A program made the position numbers and the translations under genes. Below, piece after piece: positions 44,398 to 53,309 of a stretch of 64,000 nt of DNA (its first letter is position 1; every line of letters begins with the position of its first letter). The notes under the pieces were generated by a model. It was given only the letters and a program-made list of their open reading frames with translations. It was not told the DNA's origin and searched no databases. The stretch lies in NCBI GenBank assembly GCA_026626905.1, contig JAPNUX010000008.1:1-64000 (forward strand), in the 5' to 3' direction. The stretch is from Desulfurococcus sp. GTDB lineage: Archaea > Thermoproteota > Thermoprotei_A > Sulfolobales > Desulfurococcaceae.

Positions 44398-45756
44398 TTA
44401 AGGCGTTAGCCACCTCCATAAACCTAGTTTAACCCACTCGGCGGGCTGAGCCAGCTTCACACGCCACTCCTCAAGGATCCTAGACCACTTCTCCCATAGC
44501 TCCGGGTACTCTTCAGCTACATCCTTGAATTCTGCTAGAGCACTCGAGGGGCAGAGGTAGCATCCTAGTCTATCAAAGCCTTTCTCATAGAGCCTGTTGT
44601 ACGGTAGCTTATGCTTAAATATGTAGAGCCAGCATTCAAGCTGACCCCAGTTCTGGATAGGGGATGTTGTCACTAAGTGCGGTATCCACTTATTCCTCCA
44701 GATCCTCGGGTTCTTAGCTCTATCCAGGGATTCGAAAGCCCTCTGTCCTACAATGTTGAGTGCTCCATTAGGCCAGAGAACCCTGGTTAACCTAGCTATG
44801 GGTACAAGCTTTGCTACCTTACAGCACCACCTGTAGTCTTTTCCAGGGGGCCCGAATACTTCTACAGCCTTCCAGAATATATCGCCTGCTGAAGCTACAT
44901 GCAGCTTCACACCATACTTCTCGGCTACCTCGTGGACATTCCTGATGGTTTCAGGCAGCTCGAGCCCAGTATCATTGAATAACATTTCCACGCTCCCATA
45001 GGCCTTATAGGCTAAGTCTAATGCTACTAGGCTATCCTTGCCTCCCGAGTAAGAGACTGAGACTGGTAGCTTGTATCTATCTCCCAGCCTCTTGAGGAAA
45101 GATATAGACCTCTCAGCTAGGGCCTCTAGCCCTTCTTCATTATACTTTAGTACATCGTTGAGTGAAGCTGGCTTATCACTGGTTTCAACAGGCATAGTCT
45201 TATCGTGGTAGGTCTTCACGACTACTAGTTCATCACCGTAGACTTCTCCAAGACCTCTGACAACACCTCTCTTATCTACTACTACAACCTGCCTTACCCC
45301 CACGCTTGGAGCAGGCTTAACCCTCCTCCCAACGTAAACTGGGTTATCCAGCACGACTCTCTCAGTTAAGCCTTCTTCAAGAGCTCTCACAGCGCCAGCA
45401 TAGGTGGGCCTGAACCTCCACTTCTCCCTGAAGGGGTCGTAGTATAATTGGCCGATAACATTACCTGAGGATACAACCTCGTACATTAGATCCCAGTGTG
45501 GTACCTTATTCAGCAGGATGAACCTGCCTTCAAAGAACCTCCTGTAGAATGCGTCACCGCCATACTCGTAGACTACAGCCTCCCTCAGCTTCTCGAGGTC
45601 GCCTTGAAAGGCGGGTCTAGCGTCACCAGGCTCCATGAGTCTCACAGAGTAGTAGAGGTCGATCTCCCTCTGGCTTGGCCTGACGATAGGTATATTCCTC
45701 CATGGATCCCAGTGGAGTTTAAACGTGGTAGGCCAAATCCTAGGCGTAAGCACCAC
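44398..45756 (-). CDS. PAPS-reductase-family PP-loop ATPase
   Basis: The central domain is a PP-loop nucleotide-binding fold: VSVSYSGGKDSLVALDLAYK near residue 220, then MLFNDTGLELPETIRNV, the YRWCCKVAKLVPI motif near residue 310 and GQRAFESLDRAKNP near residue 340. GCYLCPSSALAEF near residue 405 adds a CxxC. The N-terminal 190 residues are an uncharacterised archaeal extension. The archaeal members of this family are not proven sulfate-assimilation enzymes; sulfur transfer or RNA thiolation is equally possible. It starts at a GTG after GAG, with its partner gene downstream. Confidence 0.82.
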   Translation of the reverse strand: MVLTPRIWPTTFKLHWDPWRNIPIVRPSQREIDLYYSVRLMEPGDARPAFQGDLEKLREAVVYEYGGDAFYRRFFEGRFILLNKVPHWDLMYEVVSSGNVIGQLYYDPFREKWRFRPTYAGAVRALEEGLTERVVLDNPVYVGRRVKPAPSVGVRQVVVVDKRGVVRGLGEVYGDELVVVKTYHDKTMPVETSDKPASLNDVLKYNEEGLEALAERSISFLKRLGDRYKLPVSVSYSGGKDSLVALDLAYKAYGSVEMLFNDTGLELPETIRNVHEVAEKYGVKLHVASAGDIFWKAVEVFGPPGKDYRWCCKVAKLVPIARLTRVLWPNGALNIVGQRAFESLDRAKNPRIWRNKWIPHLVTTSPIQNWGQLECWLYIFKHKLPYNRLYEKGFDRLGCYLCPSSALAEFKDVAEEYPELWEKWSRILEEWRVKLAQPAEWVKLGLWRWLTP

Positions 45757-45885
45757 CTCACACGGTTAAATGCTAGGGAACCTAAAATTACTACTTGAGG
45801 CAGTGTGAAGGACAAGCGTGCTAGCAGCTACTAGTCAAGCTTTAAGCGGGCGCTGGCAGCTAGCAGGGGTTCCACAGACCCCTAG

Positions 45886-47325
45886 TTATCTTCTAGTAGT
45901 ATAGTAGAGTATAATGGTTAACACGACTGCAGCTATAACTCCCACCACGGCTGAGAAAGCATAGTTTACTTCTCCTACAGTAGTAGTCTTAAAGGATACC
46001 TCTGTCACTGTAGATGTAGTTGTCTCAGTCACAGTCCTAGTAGCAGTCTCAGTAATAGTAGCTGAAACCGTGGTTGTCACAGGCTGGGTTAATGTCACCG
46101 TAATGGTAGCTGTCTCACGCAGCGTGACAGTCCTAGTTGCAGTCACCACTCGAGTTAGAGTTGCAGGGGGTGCATCAATAGGCTCAGGGTTTAAAACACC
46201 CGTGGTAACCCTGACGAAGCCGTCGCCGCGTACAGCTTGAACGTTACTACAGGCTTCAGCAGTATTCAAGCCGAAGTTATACTTGCCTGGGAAAACCCTG
46301 TACTCGACTCCATCCCAGTAGGCTATAGCCAGCTGGGCGTTAAGCCTTGTGAAGCTAGCTGTAAGACTACAGCAGTATCCCCCAAAGACTAATTCAACGT
46401 TCAAGGGGTATCCAGCGCTCGACGTGTAAGTCATCGTAGCTACTACTCCAGCACGTTTCACTGGCACACCTAGAGGAGGAGTTATAGCGACACTATCAAA
46501 CCATGCAGTAGGCTGCTGGATTAAGCTTCCATTCTGGGCTAACATGTAGCCAAAGTCAACGCGCACATCACTAACATTACTGTAGACTCTTATAGTCAGG
46601 TTGCCGGCGAAGGGTGTCGAGTAGACTTGAGGCTTTGTTATGTAAGCGTAGTAGCTCCACGCGGATCCCTGAACCCTTCCCCTCCCATTGATAGCTGTAG
46701 GGTCTAGCCTGCTAGGCTGGGATGTAGCATTCCATATGTTAACCGAGAAAGCTGTTAAACGCTTACTGGTTACGAAGACAGCTACGTTTTGAACCCAGTA
46801 GTACTGGATTCTCCCGTCTTCAAGCTCGACTTCAATGAAAGCATTGAGCTGGAGGCTCGCCCCATACATCTCCTCAGCCCTCGTGGCATTAGGATTGAAG
46901 ACTTCTATCTCCGTGATGTTGAAGAATCCTGTAATCATCTCTGTATATATTACGCTGGCAGGGTAGCTGGCGACACCCATAGGTAAGCCTTTCTCCTTGA
47001 CAGTATAGGAGATGTTTAAAGACTCCCCGCAGACCCCGGGTATCCTTAGATAGTAGACTCCAGCCTCCCCGACAGGGATTGCTAGAACACTACTACTAGG
47101 TATAATGTACTCGTCGACCACCCCGCCCTCCTTCTCCAGATACAGGGTTAACGAGCTATCCTGCCAGCTGTAGACAACTATGTAAGCTGGCACCGAGGAT
47201 ACATTAACCTCAGCGTAACCGTAGCACGTGCTTACAGTACTAGCACTTTGAGCAGGTGGAGCCAGCAGTACTAGAGTCGTGAAGACCACTGTAAGAATCA
47301 AGGTAGGTGGAGCACTTAAGGTCAT
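45886..47325 (-). CDS. Thermopsin-family (peptidase A5) secreted protein with Thr-rich stalk and membrane anchor
   Basis: After a signal peptide (residues 1-27) comes a thermopsin-like domain: GVASYPASVIYTEMITGFFN near residue 117, then YGASLQLNAFIEVELEDGR and YYWVQNVAVFVTSKR near residue 170. A stalk of repeated Thr-Val-Thr/Glu units (residues about 393-450) and one C-terminal transmembrane helix (AVVGVIAAVVLTIILYY) follow. It is thus a surface-anchored protein, possibly an acid protease; the catalytic residues of thermopsin are not certain enough to confirm activity. It lies downstream of the pilus-like genes on the same strand. Confidence 0.8.
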   Translation of the reverse strand: MTLSAPPTLILTVVFTTLVLLAPPAQSASTVSTCYGYAEVNVSSVPAYIVVYSWQDSSLTLYLEKEGGVVDEYIIPSSSVLAIPVGEAGVYYLRIPGVCGESLNISYTVKEKGLPMGVASYPASVIYTEMITGFFNITEIEVFNPNATRAEEMYGASLQLNAFIEVELEDGRIQYYWVQNVAVFVTSKRLTAFSVNIWNATSQPSRLDPTAINGRGRVQGSAWSYYAYITKPQVYSTPFAGNLTIRVYSNVSDVRVDFGYMLAQNGSLIQQPTAWFDSVAITPPLGVPVKRAGVVATMTYTSSAGYPLNVELVFGGYCCSLTASFTRLNAQLAIAYWDGVEYRVFPGKYNFGLNTAEACSNVQAVRGDGFVRVTTGVLNPEPIDAPPATLTRVVTATRTVTLRETATITVTLTQPVTTTVSATITETATRTVTETTTSTVTEVSFKTTTVGEVNYAFSAVVGVIAAVVLTIILYYTTRR

Positions 47326-47407
47326 CCACTCTGCAGCCCCTGGGCTGAGAATACTAAAGCCGGGTTAAAAGCTAAGGAGGACTCGCTTCCCGTGAATTCA
47401 GCCTCCA

Positions 47408-48019
47408 CTAGCTAGAGCCAGGCTTGTACTTAACAGCGTACAGGAGTATCATTGTTGAAGATAATGCTGTAAGTACTAGTAGAATAAATGGGGCTACCCG
47501 GAGGATTCCTGCGAACACTGTTTCAGCTATGCTTGTTTCACCTAGATCTAGGAGGCCGGCTGAAGTAAGCACCTCGAGGTCTCTTGGAATGTATCCTAAG
47601 TCTACTTCAACGTGTAGTCTAGCTCTTGCTAGAACCAGCGGCAAAACGAATCCTGTTAGCGATGCAAGTATAGACGAGTAGAGAGCTGGCTCTCTAGGAG
47701 ACTTGAATCTAAGAGTAGATGTCAGCAGGTAGAAACCTGAGGCGAGAACGTAGAATCCGTGGACTATAGAAGTTAAGGCTAGTAGCCTCGCTTTCTCGAA
47801 TCCCACGCCATGCAAGGGCTCTCCGAGGAATTCAATCTTATAGTTCACGAGGGATATATATCCATTGAAGACCCCGCTTAAAACGTAGAGGGGTGTTATT
47901 GGCAAGACTACTGCTATAACACCTGATACAGCTAGTAGAAGAGAGGCTGTTACAACCAGCATCCTCCACTTAACTCTAGGCTTCGGCGGGATACTGCTAG
48001 ACTCTATTCGACCAGACAT
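47408..48019 (-). CDS. Membrane protein with about four helices, unknown function, in the pilus-like cluster
   Basis: I do not recognise this protein. The 203 residues have hydrophobic segments near residues 20-45, 75-95, 110-130 and 175-200, with a periplasm-facing-size loop between the third and fourth. The ATG at 48019 follows GGGTGAGGT and overlaps the 3' end of the signal peptidase gene by 23 bases, so the two are translated together. By position it could be an assembly or anchoring partner of the secreted fibre proteins; this is inference. Confidence 0.68.
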   Translation of the reverse strand: MSGRIESSSIPPKPRVKWRMLVVTASLLLAVSGVIAVVLPITPLYVLSGVFNGYISLVNYKIEFLGEPLHGVGFEKARLLALTSIVHGFYVLASGFYLLTSTLRFKSPREPALYSSILASLTGFVLPLVLARARLHVEVDLGYIPRDLEVLTSAGLLDLGETSIAETVFAGILRVAPFILLVLTALSSTMILLYAVKYKPGSS

Positions 48020-49031
48020 ATACCTCACCCATATAGGAGTACCTGACAACAACGTATGTGCCGGGCTCTAGGGCCAGAGTGTACGTTGAAGTAGCATTCA
48101 CCACTACGTGTAGCATCTCAGTTAAACCCTCGCGGATCGATGCAACTGTTATATTAGCTTCAATGGGTAGAGGCGTGGGGTTCTCGATAAACAGTGTATT
48201 GCCGGCTAGGTATACTCGAGGGGGAGGCCAGGTGACATGCACTATATAACTCCCGTTAAGATGACCTTTATCAAGGTCGAGTGCTAAGCTGACTTGAAGC
48301 CTGTTAACTCTACTCTCCATCATTGCATAGTAGGCTTCTCTAGGTACACTTATGTGAACCCTGCTTCCATTCACTACAGCTGTACACGTCCACTGATATA
48401 CGTCATGGCTTAGAACAGAGTACTCTACAGCCTTGATGCTAAATCCTCCGAGATTATATGAGATGGTGATCGTGGAGAAGTCGTTGGAGATAAAAGTTCC
48501 CTGGAGCTCGACTACAGGGATTTTCAGCTCAATGGGTTGTGGGGGTAGCTCTGACCCTGTATAAGCGATACCAGTATAGAATGCTAGGAGGAGTAGCGGG
48601 GGAATAAAGTGCAGGCTGGATCTTCTCCAGGGGCGCCCCCATATGGTGACAAGGATAGCCGTGGCCGCCGGCAGCCAGATATAGAGGGGTACGTGGGATA
48701 CTACTTTATACTTTACTAGGGAGGCTTCTACAGGGGGGTCGGGATTAGGATTCAAGTCACCCTTTGTGACAACTATGCTGTCTTCAATACTGATAACTCT
48801 GTGAACAACTTGATCTCCGAGAGATCTACTGTAGACTACTATATCGTTAACCGTGAACCCTGAGATCCATGTGGCAACACCCACAATAATACATCCAGGC
48901 TTTAACTCAGGGTACATTGAGTACCCTGCAACAACATTCAGGGAGATAGGAGATAACCCGTGGTAGGATGCAGTGAACACGAGAATAACGAGTATTAAAG
49001 TAAGGTAGAGGAGTAGCGTGGAGGCCTTCAC
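47997..49031 (-). CDS. SipW/Sec11-like signal peptidase with a long C-terminal extracellular domain
   Basis: The N-terminal third is a signal peptidase I of the archaeal/ER type: one membrane helix, the Ser in GYSMYPELKPG (Ser38), the His in QVVHRVISI (His77) and the Asp motif TKGDLNPNPDP (Asp92/Asp98). A second membrane region lies near residues 115-165. Residues about 170-344 form an extra, strand-rich outside domain not found in typical signal peptidases. It sits 11 bases after a gene for a secreted protein, as SipW does with TasA. The start is a GTG after AGGTG. Confidence 0.85.
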   Translation of the reverse strand: MKASTLLLYLTLILVILVFTASYHGLSPISLNVVAGYSMYPELKPGCIIVGVATWISGFTVNDIVVYSRSLGDQVVHRVISIEDSIVVTKGDLNPNPDPPVEASLVKYKVVSHVPLYIWLPAATAILVTIWGRPWRRSSLHFIPPLLLLAFYTGIAYTGSELPPQPIELKIPVVELQGTFISNDFSTITISYNLGGFSIKAVEYSVLSHDVYQWTCTAVVNGSRVHISVPREAYYAMMESRVNRLQVSLALDLDKGHLNGSYIVHVTWPPPRVYLAGNTLFIENPTPLPIEANITVASIREGLTEMLHVVVNATSTYTLALEPGTYVVVRYSYMGEVYVWSNRV

Positions 49032-49041
49032 GAGTAGACAC

Positions 49042-50505
49042 CTATCCGGTGAGAGTCACCTCAACTGGATTGTATACACATGCACCTCCCTCGCTAACCA
49101 TAGTGCAGTACTCGAGATAGATGTTAAGTGTAGCTGACTGACTGCTAGCTGTAAAGTATCCTTTAGCGTAGAGGTAGATGGAGGAGCCTGATGGTATTTC
49201 AATCCAGCCTGTCATATTACTTGAAACCACACCGCTTGAAATAGTGATGGGGGGAGAGGCTTCATAGCTTCCTGATTTAAGAGTAATATTGACTGTTAGA
49301 GTACTGGGAGCAGTATAGTTTGCTAGAATAAGCCTTGCGTAAACAGGCTTAACATCGTTGTTCGACAACTTCAATAGGATAGCTCCTGAAATCATGCTAC
49401 TTGACGATGAGATCCTCGCTGAGACGCTCGCTGAGGTGTAGTTAGCGCCAAGACTACAAGAAGGATAGCCGAATGCCACCACCGCGTACACATCACCCCC
49501 CAGTAAGGCGTCAGTTGACGGCACAGTATAGTTTAAGGCGGGAAGACCCTCAGGATAGGATACTATGATGCCTCCACCACTCCCTGTTCCAACTACAGTG
49601 TCTGATACAACCCCTAGAAGAGTATCCCCGCCGGTTGATACTGTGCTATTAACGAGGAGTCCGCTTGTATCGTAAACGCTGACACTATACCCTGCTGGAA
49701 CACCCTGGAATACAATATAGCGGGGGTCACCATTATAGCGGGGGTCACTTGTTGGAGTTGAAACCATGAAGTCATCGAATACAGCGGTTACTCCATCTAC
49801 ATTAATTCCGTAGTAAGCGGGTATTGCTTTCATATAGTTCTTACCGCTATATGATACCGAGGCTAAGAGTACCCCGCTCACATCGTAGAGGTATACTGTT
49901 ATGTTAGCATCCTTCTTGGTGAAGGAGAAGGATACTACTAGAATATACCAGGAGCTAAAGGAATACGAGGGAATACTAGTATCTCTTAACGGCAACCACT
50001 CCCGAGAGTAATAATATATTGTTAGGTAACCACTTGAATTTATCCCCACCGTATACATGGCCCTGCGTCCTTGATCGAGTACTGCTAACCCGTACCATCC
50101 TGTTCCATTGGATAGTCTTGTCTTCACTGTAACCCAGCCTGTAATCACGTTAAGTGCGCTGTTATAGTAGTACTGAGATGCTCCACCTAGGCCTCCATCG
50201 TTATCAGTGCCTTGTATTCCACTACCCTTATAGCCGGTAGTGAGGTTCCAAGAGCCTCCATTACTATTCCACCCGGTGGTAGACTCGAAGTCCGTGTAAA
50301 CTAAGGCTCCTCTATTCGCTCTCGTGATAGAGTGGGGTATGCTCCCCGTATAGCAGCCTAGTATTAGAGATGGCTGTACAGGGGATACAGATGCTTCAAG
50401 CGGCGTGAAAACATGGAGGGATGAGAAGACTAGAATAGAGGATAAGATTAAAACTAGAATAGAGATGGTGAAGGCCGCGTTTAAAAAATACTTGGCTTCA
50501 AGCAT
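49042..50505 (-). CDS. Large secreted fibre-like protein (TasA/bundling-pilin type N-terminus with LamG-like insertion)
   Basis: The protein has an N-terminal hydrophobic helix and, after the expected cleavage region, the motif PLEASVSPVQPS (residues 35-46), which is shared with the next upstream gene (PIEATVSPVQPP). Residues about 65-250 look like a concanavalin/laminin-G-type beta sandwich (ALVYTDFESTTGWNSNGGSW, then YGLAVLDQGRR and FDDFMVSTP). The C-terminal part resembles the smaller pilin in composition. It could be a tip or adhesive subunit, a suggestion by layout only. The ATG at 50505 follows GTGGTG. Confidence 0.72.
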   Translation of the reverse strand: MLEAKYFLNAAFTISILVLILSSILVFSSLHVFTPLEASVSPVQPSLILGCYTGSIPHSITRANRGALVYTDFESTTGWNSNGGSWNLTTGYKGSGIQGTDNDGGLGGASQYYYNSALNVITGWVTVKTRLSNGTGWYGLAVLDQGRRAMYTVGINSSGYLTIYYYSREWLPLRDTSIPSYSFSSWYILVVSFSFTKKDANITVYLYDVSGVLLASVSYSGKNYMKAIPAYYGINVDGVTAVFDDFMVSTPTSDPRYNGDPRYIVFQGVPAGYSVSVYDTSGLLVNSTVSTGGDTLLGVVSDTVVGTGSGGGIIVSYPEGLPALNYTVPSTDALLGGDVYAVVAFGYPSCSLGANYTSASVSARISSSSSMISGAILLKLSNNDVKPVYARLILANYTAPSTLTVNITLKSGSYEASPPITISSGVVSSNMTGWIEIPSGSSIYLYAKGYFTASSQSATLNIYLEYCTMVSEGGACVYNPVEVTLTG

Positions 50506-50526
50506 CAAGCACCACTACATGCTCCT

Positions 50527-51177
50527 CTACGGTGCTACTGACGGCGGGGTCTCGCTGACTGGTGAGTACACTAGGTATACTTGTGCTGTTGCCGAGGATG
50601 GCAGCTGGACGCCTTCAGGGATATAGATTAACAAGTCAACCTCTAATGTTTGACTGGCATTAATTTGGAAGCTAGTACTACTAGATTTTGTGAGATCTAG
50701 AATTGCTACGTAGCTACTAGCCGTAGGGTTCAGATAACTGTATGGATCGTTTGTGCTGTTGGTTGGCACAGTCTTCGGCCAGCCTGTGAGGCTTCTAACC
50801 GTCCCGGAACCATATACTATTAGAGTGATGTTACCGTTAGCCCAGGATGATATTGGGGTGTATACTGTTAAATTCACATAATATGCTTTGTTATCAGTAT
50901 TCTTGATTACAGCTAGGTTTCTGTAGTATGATACCTGGTATGTTGGGTGTACTGTAATACTAAGAGAGGTTCCACTATTGCCAACTGCAACACCTATGGT
51001 TCCGCCTCTTAAGTCGGATCCTCCAGCGTTGCTACCTAGAGCGAAGACTATTGGTGGTTGCACAGGAGATACTGTAGCTTCGATAGGGTAGTAGACGAAT
51101 ACAGCTGCCATCACTGTAGATACTAGTACTGTTAAAGCTAGTAGCAGCGGTATATACTCTTTAATTTTCTCTCTCAT
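50527..51177 (-). CDS. Secreted fibre subunit resembling TasA / archaeal bundling pilin
   Basis: The 216-residue protein has an N-terminal helix (residues 9-30) and a YYPIEATVSPVQPPIVFALG stretch immediately after it, followed by a Ser/Thr/Asn-rich all-beta body (VNLTVYTPISSWANGNITLI) without cysteines. A cleavable helix, a proline-containing N-terminal strand suited to donor-strand exchange, and a dedicated SipW-like peptidase in the operon are the features of TasA and of the Pyrobaculum bundling pili. The strong GGGGTGG site and TATA box suggest high expression. Homology should be confirmed by structure prediction. Confidence 0.72.
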   Translation of the reverse strand: MREKIKEYIPLLLALTVLVSTVMAAVFVYYPIEATVSPVQPPIVFALGSNAGGSDLRGGTIGVAVGNSGTSLSITVHPTYQVSYYRNLAVIKNTDNKAYYVNLTVYTPISSWANGNITLIVYGSGTVRSLTGWPKTVPTNSTNDPYSYLNPTASSYVAILDLTKSSSTSFQINASQTLEVDLLIYIPEGVQLPSSATAQVYLVYSPVSETPPSVAP

Positions 51178-51233
51178 TTTTCCACCCCATGCTGCTTGAC
51201 ATGATACTAGCGTACGTAAACTATCTGAGAGGA

Positions 51234-51269
51234 GGTTTTTAAATAATCTTTATCAAAAAAAAAAAAAAA
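51234..51269 (-). promoter_or_regulatory. Promoter of the pilus-like operon with an upstream homopolymer tract
   Basis: A TATA-like TTATTTAAAAACC (minus strand, 51247-51235) lies about 60 bases before the ATG at 51177. Immediately upstream is a run of 15 A on the plus strand (51255-51269; T15 on the operon strand). The tract is prone to slippage and could alter promoter strength; the divergent ABC gene starts 140 bases away. Confidence 0.55.
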
Positions 51270-51409
51270 CTATAGTTTTAAACTTATAAACTAACTGTGT
51301 CTCTGCTGTTCCCCTAGCCAGCATTAACGTGATAGTTCACTAGTTATGCTAAGTAAGCTTTCCGCCGGGGAACCGTATTAGTTTTTAGCTTTAAGCATGC
51401 TATGCTAAT

Positions 51410-52435
51410 ATGCTTGTAGTGTTTACTAGGGTGGCTGTGTTGAGAGAGGAGACTATTGTTGCTGAGGGTCTTGTTAAAAGGTATGCTACGAGGGAGAGGA
51501 GGGGTTTACTGAGGAGTGTGAAGCGGGTTGTTGAGGCTTTACGGGGTGTTAGCTTTAAAGTGTATAGGGGTGAGGTTGTCGGGCTCCTAGGGCCTAATGG
51601 TGCTGGTAAGACTACTACTGTTAAGATACTCTCTACTCTACTCCTGCCTGATGAAGGAGATGCATGGATCCATGGTAGCCATGTTGTCAGGGATGCTGGT
51701 AGAGTGAGGGAAATAATAGGGGTTATGCTAACTGTGGAGAAGGGGTTCTACGGTAAGCTCACGGGTAGAGAGAACCTCGAGTATTTCGCGGCACTCTACG
51801 GTTTACCTAGGAGTAGGGCACGGGAGAGGATTGAGAGTCTTCTCAAGCTCTTAGAGCTGGATAAGCTGGGTGCGAGTGACAGGCTTTTCGAGGAGTATAG
51901 TCTAGGGATGAAGGCTCGTTTATCCCTGGCGAGAGCACTATTAAGGGATCCCCCTGTCCTCCTCCTAGATGAGCCGACGCTAGGCTTGGATCCACCGAGC
52001 AGTAGGAGGATACGTGAGCTAGTCCGTAGTCTAGCACACGAGGAGGGGAAGACTATACTCTACACTACGCACAACATGTTTGAAGCTGAGATTGTATGCG
52101 ATAGAATACTCTTAATCAATAAGGGAAGGATTGTAGCAGAGGGTTCTCCAAGCGAGCTTAAATCCATGATCCCGCGGCTGAAGACTATTATCCTCACGCT
52201 CCGCGGTGATGGCGGCAGCGTCGAGAGAATTATTGAAGGCTTGAATCCAGGTAGATACGAGGTTAACAGTAGTGAGGGAGTCTACAGTGTTAAACTCCAC
52301 GTTGAGAAGCCTGAGGAGGTAGTAGACTCTCTTCTCAGAAAGGTTATTGCAGCTGGATTCGAGATTATATCCCTTAGGGTTGAAGAGCCGACACTTGAGG
52401 ATGTCTTCATGTACTTCGCGGAGAACGCTGGGTAG
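51410..52435 (+). CDS. ABC-2 transporter ATP-binding protein (DrrA-like)
   Basis: The ATPase has Walker A GPNGAGKTTTVK near residue 65, the signature YSLGMKARLSLARAL near residue 165, Walker B PVLLLDEPTLGLD near residue 185 and the His switch YTTHNMFEAE near residue 220. A C-terminal domain as in DrrA/NatA-like exporters follows. The start is uncertain: ATG 51410 suits a leaderless transcript from TTTTTAGCTTTAAGC, while AGGGTGG at 51428-51434 would favour GTG 51437 or TTG 51440. Two permease genes follow. It probably exports a lipid, peptide or glycan; the substrate is unknown. Confidence 0.9.
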   Translation: MLVVFTRVAVLREETIVAEGLVKRYATRERRGLLRSVKRVVEALRGVSFKVYRGEVVGLLGPNGAGKTTTVKILSTLLLPDEGDAWIHGSHVVRDAGRVREIIGVMLTVEKGFYGKLTGRENLEYFAALYGLPRSRARERIESLLKLLELDKLGASDRLFEEYSLGMKARLSLARALLRDPPVLLLDEPTLGLDPPSSRRIRELVRSLAHEEGKTILYTTHNMFEAEIVCDRILLINKGRIVAEGSPSELKSMIPRLKTIILTLRGDGGSVERIIEGLNPGRYEVNSSEGVYSVKLHVEKPEEVVDSLLRKVIAAGFEIISLRVEEPTLEDVFMYFAENAG

Positions 52436-52444
52436 GTGCTTTAA

Positions 52445-53263
52445 ATGGCATCCAGCTTGTTCTTGAATGCAGTTTACGCTGAATTCAAGATGGTTTTCTC
52501 AGAGCTCTCGAGGAGGAAGATAACGCTAGTCATGATTATCGGGTACCCCTACATGCTCCTTGTCTTCATCCTGCTACTAGGCTACGGGTTCGGGGGTAGC
52601 CGGGTTTTCACTGAGAGGTTTGGTATCCCGCCGGAGGTATTCTTCACTGTCTCAGGTTATCTTTTAATCGCAGTTATGAGCGTGAACGATGATTTACTCT
52701 GGAGGCCTTTATTCGATGAGTGGATGGGGACACTCCCCTACATTATTGCATCCCCTATGCCAAGACTCTACAGGTTTCTCGCAATACCTCTCCCCAGGCT
52801 ACTCGCCGGCGTAGCCTCGGGTGCAGCGACAGTTGCACCTGTAATGCTCTACTTCTACGGTGTTAGCGGGCTGCTGGAGGCTGCCTCAGTAATACTACTC
52901 GGCATAGTGGCAGCTGTCACTCTCACCCCATTAATAATGGTTTTAATGGGCTTACTGTACAGCCATGGGAGGGATCAGTGGAGGTTTATCAATATACTTA
53001 GACCCCTCCTCTTCATACTCCTCGGAGTCTACTACCCGCGCTTCATGATGCCTCTCGGAGGCTATGTAGCGTCAGCTCTAATACCGTCAAGCCATGTAGT
53101 CGAGGTGATACAGAGGATACTGCTCGGGGAGGCTGAGCTCTACTACTCTTTTATTCTTCTAGCTGCCGCGACAGCATTATTCTTCATTTACACGCCTATA
53201 GGCGTGCACTCCATCAGTCTCTGGGAGAAATCTAAGCTTAGAGAAGGAGTTTCTCTTTCATGA
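52445..53263 (+). CDS. ABC-2 type transporter permease (first of two)
   Basis: The 272-residue protein has about six membrane helices (near residues 28-48, 62-82, 108-130, 140-165, 180-205 and 235-255) in the ABC2 layout, with LPRLLAGVASGAATVAPVML in the core. It follows the ATPase gene by 9 bases, so it forms one transporter with it, probably as a heterodimer with the second permease. The ATG is preceded by GGTGCTTTAA, a weak ribosome binding site. Confidence 0.85.
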   Translation: MASSLFLNAVYAEFKMVFSELSRRKITLVMIIGYPYMLLVFILLLGYGFGGSRVFTERFGIPPEVFFTVSGYLLIAVMSVNDDLLWRPLFDEWMGTLPYIIASPMPRLYRFLAIPLPRLLAGVASGAATVAPVMLYFYGVSGLLEAASVILLGIVAAVTLTPLIMVLMGLLYSHGRDQWRFINILRPLLFILLGVYYPRFMMPLGGYVASALIPSSHVVEVIQRILLGEAELYYSFILLAAATALFFIYTPIGVHSISLWEKSKLREGVSLS

Positions 53264-53309
53264 TTTGGAGATCTTTTATACTAATCCATGTTCACCCTTG
53301 AAGAAGAAA

